From NCBI GenBank assembly GCA_947505245.1, contig CANNIZ010000016.1, positions 1-64,000 of the forward strand: a stretch of DNA of 64,000 bases, given 5' to 3'. Under the pieces are notes generated by a model. That model made no database searches. It was given only the letters and a program-made list of their open reading frames with translations, and was not told the DNA's origin. This document shows positions 33,526 to 42,870 of this stretch, piece by piece; the first letter of the stretch is position 1, and each line of letters begins with the position of its first letter. The position numbers were made by a program, and so were the translations under genes. Source of the DNA: Pseudomonadota bacterium (GTDB taxonomy: Bacteria; Myxococcota_A; UBA796; GCA-2862545).

Positions 33526-34509
33526 ATGCCCAAGAAGCGCGTCCTGTTGCTGCACACTGGCGGCACCCTCGGCATGATCGGCTCGCCGCTCGAACCGGGC
33601 CTGTTCTCGCAGGTGCTGGGCGACAAGGTGCCCGAGCTCGCCCAGATCGCCCAGGTGGACACCCGCATCGTCTGCAACCTCGACAGCAGCGATCTTGGGC
33701 CCGAGGAGTGGCAGGCGCTCGCGACGACGATCGCGGACTCCCGTACATCGTATGACGGGTTCGTGGTCGTCCACGGCACCGACACGATGGCATACACAGC
33801 CTCGGCCCTCGCGTTTGCGCTGCGCGGCCTCGACCGGCCCGTGGTCCTGACGGGGGCGCAGCGGCCTCTCGCAGCGCTGCGAACCGACGCCCGCCGCAAC
33901 CTGACGGACGCCGTCGAGCTCGCAACCTGCGACATCCCCGAGGTCGGGATCTGTTTTGACGGGCTCCTGCTGCGCGGCTGCCGCGCCGCGAAGTCCGACG
34001 CACGCCATTACCGCGCGTTCGAGAGCCCCGGCATCGAGCCGATCGCCAAGCTCGGCTTCGACGTGGACGTGGCGGACCACGTGCGCCGGCCGCGCGAGGC
34101 GTTCTCCTGCGATCCGCGGTTCGACGCAGGCATCGCGGTGCTGCACATCACGCCGGGGCTCGACCCGCTCGTGCTGGAGCGCATGCTCGACGACGCCGAG
34201 CTCCGCGGACTCGTGCTGATCGCGTTCGGCGTCGGCACCGTGCCCACCGGGCGGCGGCCGATCGCCCCCGTGATCAAGAAGGCCGTCGACCGGGGCGTGG
34301 ACGTGCTCGTCGCCACGTCGTGGGGCGGTATCGTCGACCTCGGGCTGTACAAGAACAGCCTCCTGCTCCGCGACGCCGGCGCGATCGCGGGCGGCAAGAT
34401 GCGCGTCGAGGCGGCGGTCGCCAAGCTGATGCACGCGCTCGCGACCGTACCCGACCGCGACGAGCGGCGCCGCTACCTCGAGACGGACGTCGCTGGAGAG
34501 CGCGATTGA
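33526..34509 (+). CDS. ansA: L-asparaginase, E. coli type (PF00710)
   Basis: 327 residues, cytoplasmic (no signal peptide), consistent with a type I asparaginase. The two catalytic threonine blocks are LLLHTGGTLGM (Thr11 and Thr14 region) and VVHGTDTMAYTA (Thr85-Asp86). The TGAQRPLAALRTDARRNL segment and the C-terminal GIVDLGLYKNS region follow. It hydrolyses asparagine to aspartate and ammonia. It is unrelated to the rhizobial-type asparaginase at 5975, so the genome has two asparaginase folds within 30 kb. The ATG at 33526 gives the usual family N-terminus; no strong Shine-Dalgarno is visible. The next gene starts 7 nt after its stop. Confidence 0.92.
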   Translation: MPKKRVLLLHTGGTLGMIGSPLEPGLFSQVLGDKVPELAQIAQVDTRIVCNLDSSDLGPEEWQALATTIADSRTSYDGFVVVHGTDTMAYTASALAFALRGLDRPVVLTGAQRPLAALRTDARRNLTDAVELATCDIPEVGICFDGLLLRGCRAAKSDARHYRAFESPGIEPIAKLGFDVDVADHVRRPREAFSCDPRFDAGIAVLHITPGLDPLVLERMLDDAELRGLVLIAFGVGTVPTGRRPIAPVIKKAVDRGVDVLVATSWGGIVDLGLYKNSLLLRDAGAIAGGKMRVEAAVAKLMHALATVPDRDERRRYLETDVAGERD

Positions 34510-34516
34510 CGCCGCG

Positions 34517-35812
34517 ATGCAGACGACGGGCTCCCCCCTGCGCGGCCTGATCCTCGTCGCGGCGTTCAGGCTCGCGGGCTGCGCCCCCGCGGTCGACACC
34601 GCGGCATCGCCCGACACCGACGAGACCGACCCCCGCGACACGGACACCTCGATGCCCGCTGACCCTTCCTTCGACCTGCGCGTGCGCGACCTCGGGTTCG
34701 CGTCGACCTACCTTCACCACGATGACGGCGCTGGGTGGACCTCGCTGCCCGGCGACGCCATGGCGCAGGACGGGGCCTGGCAGCGCTACACGCGCGACGT
34801 CGATCCGGAGGGGCCCTTCGGTTCGACCTTCACGTTCAACGACGGCGCGAGCACGTGGTACCCCGGCGGCTCGGACAACAACTACCGGGCGAGCGGGCGC
34901 GACGTGTGGGTGTCCGACGGGCTCATGTACACGCACGACGTGATCGCCGACGCGCCGCCTGCCGACGAGTTTACCGTGCTCACGATCAACCTTCACACGT
35001 ACCAGGAAGCGTACGCCGACGCGGCTCTCGACCACGTCGTCGACGTGATCGCAGCGGTCGGCGCGGATCTCGTCGCGCTGCAGGAGTGCGCGCAGTCGAA
35101 GGACGCCGTCGTCGTGGAGGATCACCTCGGCGTCGCGCTGAAGTCCGACAACATGGCGCGCCGCATCGCCAAGCGCCTGCAGGAGCGGCACGGCCTCGAC
35201 TACGCGTTCTACTGGGACTGGCATCACTACGGGTTCGACACGTACGAAGAGGGGCTCGCCGTGATGGCCCCCGCCACGTCCACGATGCGCGCCTACGGCT
35301 CGTCCTGGGTGTCGACGAGCGAGTCGGTCTACGACGCCCTCGGCGCGCGAAAGGTCGTGTATGCGACGTTCGACACGCCCCACGGGCCCGTCGTCCTCGC
35401 GTCCGCGCACCTCTCCTGGGGAACCGATCAATACGCCCAGATCGACCGCGCGCGCGCCGTGCTCGAGGGACAGATCACGCCCGACGTGCGCGCCGCCTTC
35501 GTCGCCGGCGACTTCAACGCCGACTCGCGCAGCGGTGGGTACACCCACATGACGGAAGACGGCCAATACACGGATACGTACGTGGCCGCAAACGGCGGCC
35601 TCACCGACAACGGGTTCGATGACCCGACGACCGACGAGGGCACCCGCATCGACTACGTGTTCGCGTACAACGGCACGAGCGAAGGTGCGCCGGCGGCGAT
35701 CACGTCGCAGCGGGTGTTCTTCGACCTCGGCGGCGCCGGCCACGGGCACGCGAGCCTGCAGCGCGTGTCCGATCATCGCGGCGTCGTCGTAAGGTTCTCG
35801 ACGGCGCGGTGA
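34517..35812 (+). CDS. Secreted EEP-family phosphoesterase/nuclease lipoprotein with CBM25-like domain
   Basis: 431 residues. A lipoprotein signal ends in RLAGC (lipobox Cys ~22). A Thr/Asp-rich linker follows (TDETDPRDTDTS), then a ~90-residue beta domain with WTSLPGDAMAQDGAW, FTFNDGASTWYPGGSDNNYRA and VWVSDG. The paired Trp/Asn pattern resembles starch-binding CBM25/26 modules. The C-terminal ~270 residues are an endonuclease/exonuclease/phosphatase domain: TINLHTYQE, LQEC (metal-binding Glu), SAHLSWG, GDFNADS (catalytic Asp/Asn), RIDYVF and SDHRGVV (His general base). It should cleave a phosphodiester or phosphomonoester outside the cytoplasm, perhaps DNA or a lipid. The fusion with a glycan-binding module suggests surface tethering. 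The gene lies 7 nt downstream of the asparaginase. Confidence 0.8.
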   Translation: MQTTGSPLRGLILVAAFRLAGCAPAVDTAASPDTDETDPRDTDTSMPADPSFDLRVRDLGFASTYLHHDDGAGWTSLPGDAMAQDGAWQRYTRDVDPEGPFGSTFTFNDGASTWYPGGSDNNYRASGRDVWVSDGLMYTHDVIADAPPADEFTVLTINLHTYQEAYADAALDHVVDVIAAVGADLVALQECAQSKDAVVVEDHLGVALKSDNMARRIAKRLQERHGLDYAFYWDWHHYGFDTYEEGLAVMAPATSTMRAYGSSWVSTSESVYDALGARKVVYATFDTPHGPVVLASAHLSWGTDQYAQIDRARAVLEGQITPDVRAAFVAGDFNADSRSGGYTHMTEDGQYTDTYVAANGGLTDNGFDDPTTDEGTRIDYVFAYNGTSEGAPAAITSQRVFFDLGGAGHGHASLQRVSDHRGVVVRFSTAR

Positions 35813-35815
35813 CGC

Positions 35816-37051
35816 CTAGTTTGGGTGGAAGCCCCACAGCGCGTACAGCGTGAAGAACCCGATCACGTAGGCCAGAGTCACGTGCCAGCCGTTCTTGACG
35901 TAGGCGACGGCGTTCTTGGCTTCGGGAAACGTGTTCGACAGCGCGACGCCGGCGGAGGAGCCGAACCAGATCATCGAGCCGCCGAAGCCGACCGCGTAGG
36001 CGAGCATGCCCCAATCATACCCGCCCTGCTTCAGCGCGAGGGCCGTGAGCGGGATGTTGTCGAACCCGGCGGAGAGGAACCCGAGCCCGAGCGACACCTT
36101 CCACGAGGCCGTCGGAAGCTCGCTCACCGGCATCATGGATGCGCACAGCACCAGCGACAGCAGAAACACCGCGCCCTTCGCGGCGTCCGGCAGCAGGGTC
36201 CAGGTGACGGGGCGCACGGGCGAGGTGGCGAGGATCGCAGCCCACAGCGCGAGGGCGATCCACGGCCCGCTGTCCGACCACTCGGAGAACACCATGTTCA
36301 CAAGCACATTTGCCGCGACAGCCGCGCCGAGCAGCGCAGCGACGATCCCTACCCGCCCATAGTCGACGTTCGTATCACCGATCTCGTCTTTGCTGATCCG
36401 CTGGTACCGATCCTGCTGCACCGACGCGATCGTACCGCAGACGAGCAACGCGGGAACGGCCGCGATGTAGCCGTGCAGTACATCGAGCGGGCTCTTTCCG
36501 GCGATCCACATCATGGTCGTGGTGGTGTCACCCACCACCGAGCCGCAGCCGCCAGCATTGGAAGCAGCGACGATGGCCGCGAGGAACCCGATGTGGACGC
36601 GCCCTTTGAATACGATGCGGGCGACCGTGCCTCCGATCATCGCCGCCGCGATGTTGTCGAGGAAGCTCGAGATCACGAACACCATGACCAGCAGCGCGAG
36701 GCCGCCCGTCCAATTGTCCGGCAGCCAGCGGGGCAGCACGTTTGGGATGTTCGTCTTTTCGAAGTGATCGGCGAGCAACGCGAAGCCGCACAGCAGCCCG
36801 AACAGGTTCGCGATCACCACCCACTCGTGCAGGAGGTGGTCGAGCAGGTCGAACCCGAACGCGAGCTTGAATGCCGTTATTACGACGAGGCCCGTCACTG
36901 CGACCTGCATCGTATGTTTGTGCAGCAGCGCAACACCGACGAGCACACACGCGAACAGGATGAACGCGATCGGGACGCCCCCGACCCGAGGACCCGCTTC
37001 GCCAGCAGTCGAAGACGCCTGGGCGAGATTCGTGAACAGCATCAACAGCAC
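35816..37051 (-). CDS. nhaD: NhaD-type Na+/H+ antiporter
   Basis: 411 residues, about 11-12 transmembrane segments. The ion-transporter superfamily core is clear: VFVISSFLDNIAAAMIGG in the first half, IVAASNAGGCGSVVGDTTTTMMWIAG (NhaD consensus AANAGGAWSPIGDVTTTMLW) and FLSAGFDNIPLTALALKQGG in the second half. The two DN motifs form the inverted-repeat ion site. It should exchange Na+ or Li+ for H+ across the inner membrane. The start is probably GTG 37051, which has GGAG five nt upstream; ATG 37042 has none. It converges on the phosphoesterase gene with a 3-nt gap and follows recD by 87 nt on the same strand. Confidence 0.87.
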   Translation of the reverse strand: MLLMLFTNLAQASSTAGEAGPRVGGVPIAFILFACVLVGVALLHKHTMQVAVTGLVVITAFKLAFGFDLLDHLLHEWVVIANLFGLLCGFALLADHFEKTNIPNVLPRWLPDNWTGGLALLVMVFVISSFLDNIAAAMIGGTVARIVFKGRVHIGFLAAIVAASNAGGCGSVVGDTTTTMMWIAGKSPLDVLHGYIAAVPALLVCGTIASVQQDRYQRISKDEIGDTNVDYGRVGIVAALLGAAVAANVLVNMVFSEWSDSGPWIALALWAAILATSPVRPVTWTLLPDAAKGAVFLLSLVLCASMMPVSELPTASWKVSLGLGFLSAGFDNIPLTALALKQGGYDWGMLAYAVGFGGSMIWFGSSAGVALSNTFPEAKNAVAYVKNGWHVTLAYVIGFFTLYALWGFHPN

Positions 37052-37138
37052 GGTCGCTCCGCAATTGAAGGCTTTCCAGCTATGCCGTAGGGCGCGACAT
37101 CGCCATCCAACAACTGACGGATGCAGCGGGAAGCCACG

Positions 37139-39058
37139 TCACGTTGGCGTCCACAACCGCTCCGCGAGGCCCGACGCGCGCTGAACCGGCCGCCGCACCG
37201 CGCTCGCGAGCACCTCGGGCTGGGCCAACAGCGTGAGCCGCTTCCGAGCCCGCGTCGCGCCGGTGTACACGAGCTCGCGAGTGAGAATCGGAGATGGCTG
37301 GTCGGGCAATACGACGAGGACATCGTCGAACTCTGACCCCTGGCTCTTGTGAATGGTCATCGCGAACACGGTCTCGTGGTCGGGCAGGCGCACGGGCGCG
37401 AGGTACTCCACGCCGCCGTCGCTTCCGGGAAAGACGACGATTGGATCGCTGTCGGGCCCGCGCACCACGAGACCGACGTCCCCGTTGAAGCGCCGCACGC
37501 CGTAGTCGTTGCGCCGGATCATGACCGGTCGCCCGAGGTACCAGGGGTTGCGGATCGCGGTCAGCAGGCCCTCGTCGCGCAGCCACTCCTCGATCGCCTC
37601 GTTCAGCGTTTCCACTCCGAGCGACCCTCGCCGGTGGGCGGCGAGCACCCTGAACCGGTCGAAGCGACCGAGGACGTCACGGTGAAGCGTCGGCAGGTCC
37701 TCCCCCGCTCGCAGCCCGCCTTTGAGGCGCTCCAGAGCGCTCCGATAGCCCGCGACTACGAGCCCACGCACGGAGGCTGGCAGGCCGCCGGTCGGGGTCG
37801 GGGGGAGCCGTCCGATGTCGCGCCCGACCACGTCGCCGCGGGCGTCCACCACGAGCGAACCGGGACCGGAAGCGGGCCACGTCGGTACCGCGTCGACGGC
37901 GCCGCCCTCGTCGCCCGCCAGCGTCGCGGCGGCGAGGCGCGCGATGCCGCTGTCGGGCGCATAACGACGGCTTCGGGTAAGGAACACCACTGCCGCGTGC
38001 GGCGCTGGCAAATCGCCCACCCCACAGAGGTCGGCGAGGACGGTGCCCGCTTCGACGCTCGCGAGCTGGTGCCGGTCGCCGAGCAACACCAGCCGGGCGC
38101 CGGCCGGCACGGCATCCACGAGCTTGGCCATCAAGGCGACGTCGACCATCGACGCCTCGTCGATCAAGACGACGTCGAACGCAAGCGGACGCTCGGCGTC
38201 ATGCCGAAACCGGGTCGGGTTCTCGCGGTTGTACCCGAGCAGCCGGTGAATCGTCCACGGCGGCAGATCGCTCAGGAACGAGGCGAGCGCAGCGGGCTCG
38301 ACGCCTGACGGCAACGCCCGTCGGGCGCGTTCGACGTGGTCGGTCAAGCCCGCGCGAATCGACTCGACGACGCGAGCCGCGGCCTTGCCGGTGGGCGCCG
38401 CGACCGCTACCCGCGGCGGCGAGGTGCCGGGCGCCGACGCCGCCCACTGGGCGAACAGCAGGGTCAACACGTTCCGAACGGTCCACGTCTTGCCGGTTCC
38501 CGGGCCGCCGGAGATCACGACGGCGCCACGCGTCAACGCAGCGAGCGCCGCCTGACGCTGCAGGTCGACGCTGCCGTCGGGGGGCGCCGCGAACAGCGCA
38601 TCGAGGCCTCGCGCGAGGAGCGCCGGGTCTCCGACGGTCCGCGACTCCGCGAGCCGTCGTCGGAACGCGTCCCGCAGCACGGTCTCGTAGTGGAAGTACC
38701 GATCCGCGTACAGCAAGCCGTCGCGCAGGACGAACGGCGTCGACCCGACCTCGGTCTCGCGCACGAGCGGGCTCACCGCGACACGCGCTCGCCAGGCGTC
38801 GCGGTCCGGCGGCAGGGCGAGGCCCGTCAAATCGACGGGTTCGTCGTCGCGACGCTCGGGCACCAGCGCCGCGAGCTCCACGCCGCGCAGATCGACACAC
38901 ACGTGGCCGTGTTGCGGCGCCCGGACAGCGAGGGCAACCGCGAGGAGCACGTCACCGCGTAGTTCTCCCAGCCGAGAGCCGAGCGTTCGCGCCACGTGGG
39001 CGTCGATGGCCCCGAGCGCGCCCACCGCAAGGAACGGAGCGAAGTCCGGATCGTTCAT
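37139..39058 (-). CDS. recD: Exodeoxyribonuclease V subunit alpha (RecD helicase)
   Basis: 639 residues, the size of E. coli RecD (608). The 5'-3' SF1B helicase motifs are visible: Walker A VVISGGPGTGKTWT (~residue 185), motif II VLIDEASMVD, LLGDRHQL for motif III, a TIHKSQGSEFDDVLVVLP motif V and YTGATRARKRLTLL for motif VI. The long Asp/Arg-rich N-terminal region is typical of the RecBCD interface. It supplies the fast helicase of the RecBCD complex. The ATG at 39058 overlaps the recB stop by 4 nt (ATGA), and it is the last gene of the recCBD operon. Confidence 0.94.
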   Translation of the reverse strand: MNDPDFAPFLAVGALGAIDAHVARTLGSRLGELRGDVLLAVALAVRAPQHGHVCVDLRGVELAALVPERRDDEPVDLTGLALPPDRDAWRARVAVSPLVRETEVGSTPFVLRDGLLYADRYFHYETVLRDAFRRRLAESRTVGDPALLARGLDALFAAPPDGSVDLQRQAALAALTRGAVVISGGPGTGKTWTVRNVLTLLFAQWAASAPGTSPPRVAVAAPTGKAAARVVESIRAGLTDHVERARRALPSGVEPAALASFLSDLPPWTIHRLLGYNRENPTRFRHDAERPLAFDVVLIDEASMVDVALMAKLVDAVPAGARLVLLGDRHQLASVEAGTVLADLCGVGDLPAPHAAVVFLTRSRRYAPDSGIARLAAATLAGDEGGAVDAVPTWPASGPGSLVVDARGDVVGRDIGRLPPTPTGGLPASVRGLVVAGYRSALERLKGGLRAGEDLPTLHRDVLGRFDRFRVLAAHRRGSLGVETLNEAIEEWLRDEGLLTAIRNPWYLGRPVMIRRNDYGVRRFNGDVGLVVRGPDSDPIVVFPGSDGGVEYLAPVRLPDHETVFAMTIHKSQGSEFDDVLVVLPDQPSPILTRELVYTGATRARKRLTLLAQPEVLASAVRRPVQRASGLAERLWTPT

Positions 39059-42000
39059 GCAACCCTCGCTGGCGTCGGTGCGCCGACAAACGCTCGATCG
39101 AGGGCCTCGATCACCTCCTTCGTCGGCCGATCGAAGAAGCTACCGCGGACGAGGTCGCCGTCGCGCGGGGACCCGGCGCCGAGCATCCCGCGGAAGAACA
39201 GGTAGTACACGCCGCCGACGTCCCGGTCGTAGTCGTATGCGGCGCCGAGGCGCCAGCGCAGGAAGCGGTGCAGCGCGACGAGGTACAGGTGGTACTGCAG
39301 GAAATAGTCGTGCCGCGTGAGCTCTGCGAGCATTCCGTCCTGACCGAACGCGGACGACACGCACGCGCCGCGCGTGTGGAGCTTGTTGCTCTTGTAGTCG
39401 ACGACGAACCAGCGACGCTCCCCTTCCCCGGCGTGGAACACGAGATCGATGCTCCCGGTCAGGAAGCCCGCGAGGTACAAGCCCTCGAGCCGCTCGAGCG
39501 AGGCGAGCCAGTCGGACGGAAGCGTCCCCGGCGACGCGAGTCGAAGCGCCAAGGCGAGGTCTGTGCCCCGCACGGGCTCCTCGAACTCGCCCTGCCGCGC
39601 GTGGGCGCTGCCGCCGGCCAGCGGCAGGTCGAACCGCAGCTCGTCGAGGCGCGCCGACCGCGGGACATCGCAGAGCCGAAGCTCCGTGAGCGGGCCTCCG
39701 AGGGGCGTGCGAAGCACGTCGAGGAACCCGAGCGTGAGCGGCTCCGTCCAGCGCGCTGCCGCGAATCCGTGCGCCGACAACGCGTCGGAAACAACGGCAG
39801 ACACACCAACGGTCGCCTCGTCCGACGGAACCCGCGGGTGCGCGAGCTCGAAGTCGAGGCCTTCGAACACCGCGTGCAGCAAGGTCCCCGCGTCGGCTCC
39901 GCCGGGGAACACCGCGAGCGGCACCTCGGCTTCGGCAAGCGCGCGGCGACCTCCCCCGTAAAACTCGTCCGCGAGCCCGTCGTCGTCGAACCCTTCCAGG
40001 CGGGATTCGATGACCTCGCTCCCCGCGTGACCAGCGGCCCGTACGACGGAGGTGTAGCTGTGGCGCCGCCAATGCGGGTCGAGGGGGCCGCGTCCGAAGC
40101 GCCGCACGTCCAGCGTCGGCGGGGTCGCCTCGGGGAGCGACGTCGTCAACCCCATCAGCGGGCCCGCGATCGACACGGCTACGCCGGGCTCTCCGTCGCG
40201 GTCCGACTCCCGCGCGAGCGTCAGCAGATCCTGGAGCAGCCCCTCGGGTCCGGCGCCCGCGCGAACCGCGCCCGACGTCAACCGGTCAGGGCCGCTGCCG
40301 TGCACGACGGACGCCAGCGGCGACGTGCCGAAGTCCTTGATCGCCCCGGTGTACACGACGGTGCGGTGCCGGGCGCGCGTGAGCGCCACGTACGCGAGGC
40401 GGATCCCCTCCTCTTGCGCCTCGCGCGCGGCGCGGGCGACGTTGTCCGACTTGGGCGGACACGAGGCGTCGACGTGTACGTCGAGCACGCGCAGCGTGGG
40501 CTCGGCTTCACGGGACACCAGCAACGCGGGGAGGTCGGCCCCGCGGAGCAGCGCGCCGTCCCACAGGTAGGGCACGAACACGACGGGGAATTCGAGCCCC
40601 TTTGCCTTGTGCATGGTGAGCACCTTCACCGCGTCCGCGTCGCGATCGAGGCGCAACTCTGCGACGTCGGCGTCGAGGTCCTCGTCGCCGCGCCGCCGCT
40701 TCAGCCACGCGAGCAGCGCGCCCACACCGAGGCGCTCTTCGGTTTCGGCGGCGTTGAGCAGCTCCGCCACGTGCAGCAGGTTCGTGACGCGCCGCTCGCC
40801 GTCTGCGAGCGCGAGCAGCCGCGAAAGCACGTCCTCGTCGTCCAGAGCGGACCCGAAAGCGCGCATGAAGCCAGCGCCACCGATCCGCTCGCGCCAGCGG
40901 GCGAGGCCGCCGAGCCAGCGCTCCCAGTCCGCCACCGCCAAAGGCTCCTTCGCTTCGATGGCGAGCAGCCGCTCGGCCGTCCACCCGAACAGCGCCGTCG
41001 ACGCCGCGACCCGCGTGAAAGCTCCGCCCGAGGACGTCGTCAACGCCTCGAGCCAGTACTGCACGGCGAGCGCCTCCTCCGACGCGAGCACGCTCATCGC
41101 GCCGGTTAGCACCGAAGGCACCCCGACGCTCGTGAGGGCCGCTTGCACCGCCGTCGCCTGGATGCCCTTGCGCACGAGGATCGCGACGTCACCCGGTGCG
41201 AGCGGACGCACCGCGTCACCAACCGGGACCGTCCACCCCGCGGAGAGGAGCTCCACGACGTCTTCGGCGACCCGGGCCGGCAGAGCAGCCGCGACCGCGG
41301 TCTTCCCGAGCGGAGCGCTGCCGTCGGACCCCACGAGCGACGCGTCGATCCATCGAAGCTGCAGCGGCGACGATGCCGAATCGGTCCACGGCAGCGGCGA
41401 TGACAGGCCGTCGCGACCGAGCCGCTCTGTCGGTGGCGCAACCGGGAGGTAGTTGAACGACGCCCCAGGGCCGAACAACGCCTCCCGGTTCATCACCGTG
41501 TTCAGCGCGTCGAGCAGGCGCTCATCGGAGCGCCAGTTCGTCACCATCGTGAACTGGCGCCGGGCGGCCGAGCGCGCCGCCTCCGCGTAGACGTGTACGT
41601 TCGCGCCGCGAAAGCCGTAGATCGCCTGTTTGGGATCGCCGATCAGGTACAGGTGATGGGCGCCGTTCCCGAAGCACGTCGAGAACAACGTCCACTGTTC
41701 GGCGTCCGTGTCCTGGAACTCATCGATGAGGGCCGCGTCGAACGCTCCCCCGATCGCGGCGGCCAGCGCTGCACGATCGGCGGGGTCTGCGGTGGGACGA
41801 AGCCGGGACGCCAGGCCCCGCAGCAGATCCTGGTAGGTCTGCACGCGGAGGCGCGCCTTTGCGACCTCGAACGCGGCGCGGACGTCACGAACGAAAGCCG
41901 CACGCAGGCACGACGCCACGCCATCGACAAAGCGTCCGAGCTGCTCCACGGCGTCGATCGCGGGGTGCGACATCGGAACGTCCGGATCGGCAAGCTGCGC

Positions 42001-42870
42001 GGACGACGACGCAGGTGAGAGCCACGCGATTACGTCAGGCTGGGGATCGAACCACCGCGGCGATCCGCCGGCCCAAGCCCCGATCGCGTCGGCCCACGCG
42101 CGCACCTTGGGCGCGGTGTACGTCCGCTGCTTCGGCTTGAGCGCCCCGCCGCCTCCGCCCTCGATGAACGCGACGACGTCGTCGCCGAGCGAGGGCCACC
42201 GCCGCTGGAAGTCCTCGAGAATCGTCTCCCAACCCGCAGGATCGACCCCATCGGCGGCGGGGATCACCTGTGTGTCAGGGTCCGACAGGCCCTTGCGCGC
42301 CAGCCCGAGCAGGCCTTCGCGGGTGAAGCCGCAGCGCTGCCGGAGGAACGCCACGCGCTCGGGTTCCGCTGCGTAGAACGTGCGAACGAGCACGTCATCG
42401 ACGATCTCCTCGACGAGCCGATCGGTGTCCGGCGCAAGCTCGAGGTCGAACGCGACCCGGCTCTCGAACGCGTTCTGCTGGAGCATCCGCTGGCAGAAGC
42501 CGTGGATCGTGCTGATCAGCGCCAGATCAAAGCTCTCCACCGCGCGCGAGAGACGCCTGAGCTGCACCGCCCGCACCGCCGGATCCTCGACGCCTCGCGC
42601 GTGTAGCAGCGCAAACACCGGATCGTCGGGCGCGGCTTCACCCTCGAGCGCGGCGATCGCGAGCACCAGGCGCGACCGCGTGCGGTCTTCGAGTTCGGCC
42701 GTCGCGGCGCGCGTGTAGGTGACGACGAGGATCCGCTCGATGGGGACGCCCGCTTCGGCGACGAGGCGGACGACGAGGTTCGTGATGCCGAACGTCTTTC
42801 CCGTGCCCGCGCTGGCCTCGATCAAGGTGACGCCGCGCTCAAGCGGCTCGATCCCGCTCCACGGCCTCAT
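39055..42870 (-). CDS. recB: Exodeoxyribonuclease V subunit beta (RecB helicase-nuclease)
   Basis: 1271 residues, slightly longer than E. coli RecB (1180). The 3'-5' SF1A motifs are in place: Walker A LIEASAGTGKTFGITNL near residue 20, TIHGFCQRML, LIDEFQDTDAEQW, LIGDPKQAIYGFRGA, LTMHKAKGLEFPVVFVP and VALTRARHRTVVY. The C-terminal nuclease keeps GSIDLVFH and the catalytic VDYKSNKL. It unwinds and degrades double-strand ends and loads RecA at Chi-type sites. The start at 42870 (MRPWSGIEP) overlaps the recC stop by 4 nt (ATGA); the ATG-like start at 42882 would add four residues and reduce coupling. Confidence 0.96.
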   Translation of the reverse strand: MRPWSGIEPLERGVTLIEASAGTGKTFGITNLVVRLVAEAGVPIERILVVTYTRAATAELEDRTRSRLVLAIAALEGEAAPDDPVFALLHARGVEDPAVRAVQLRRLSRAVESFDLALISTIHGFCQRMLQQNAFESRVAFDLELAPDTDRLVEEIVDDVLVRTFYAAEPERVAFLRQRCGFTREGLLGLARKGLSDPDTQVIPAADGVDPAGWETILEDFQRRWPSLGDDVVAFIEGGGGGALKPKQRTYTAPKVRAWADAIGAWAGGSPRWFDPQPDVIAWLSPASSSAQLADPDVPMSHPAIDAVEQLGRFVDGVASCLRAAFVRDVRAAFEVAKARLRVQTYQDLLRGLASRLRPTADPADRAALAAAIGGAFDAALIDEFQDTDAEQWTLFSTCFGNGAHHLYLIGDPKQAIYGFRGANVHVYAEAARSAARRQFTMVTNWRSDERLLDALNTVMNREALFGPGASFNYLPVAPPTERLGRDGLSSPLPWTDSASSPLQLRWIDASLVGSDGSAPLGKTAVAAALPARVAEDVVELLSAGWTVPVGDAVRPLAPGDVAILVRKGIQATAVQAALTSVGVPSVLTGAMSVLASEEALAVQYWLEALTTSSGGAFTRVAASTALFGWTAERLLAIEAKEPLAVADWERWLGGLARWRERIGGAGFMRAFGSALDDEDVLSRLLALADGERRVTNLLHVAELLNAAETEERLGVGALLAWLKRRRGDEDLDADVAELRLDRDADAVKVLTMHKAKGLEFPVVFVPYLWDGALLRGADLPALLVSREAEPTLRVLDVHVDASCPPKSDNVARAAREAQEEGIRLAYVALTRARHRTVVYTGAIKDFGTSPLASVVHGSGPDRLTSGAVRAGAGPEGLLQDLLTLARESDRDGEPGVAVSIAGPLMGLTTSLPEATPPTLDVRRFGRGPLDPHWRRHSYTSVVRAAGHAGSEVIESRLEGFDDDGLADEFYGGGRRALAEAEVPLAVFPGGADAGTLLHAVFEGLDFELAHPRVPSDEATVGVSAVVSDALSAHGFAAARWTEPLTLGFLDVLRTPLGGPLTELRLCDVPRSARLDELRFDLPLAGGSAHARQGEFEEPVRGTDLALALRLASPGTLPSDWLASLERLEGLYLAGFLTGSIDLVFHAGEGERRWFVVDYKSNKLHTRGACVSSAFGQDGMLAELTRHDYFLQYHLYLVALHRFLRWRLGAAYDYDRDVGGVYYLFFRGMLGAGSPRDGDLVRGSFFDRPTKEVIEALDRAFVGAPTPARVA

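Noticed and set aside
35816-37051. SLC13/citrate transporter or arsenite pump ArsB assignment for the antiporter
   Set aside because: The AASNAGG...GDTTTTMMW segment and paired DN motifs fit NhaD better than the other members of the ion-transporter superfamily.
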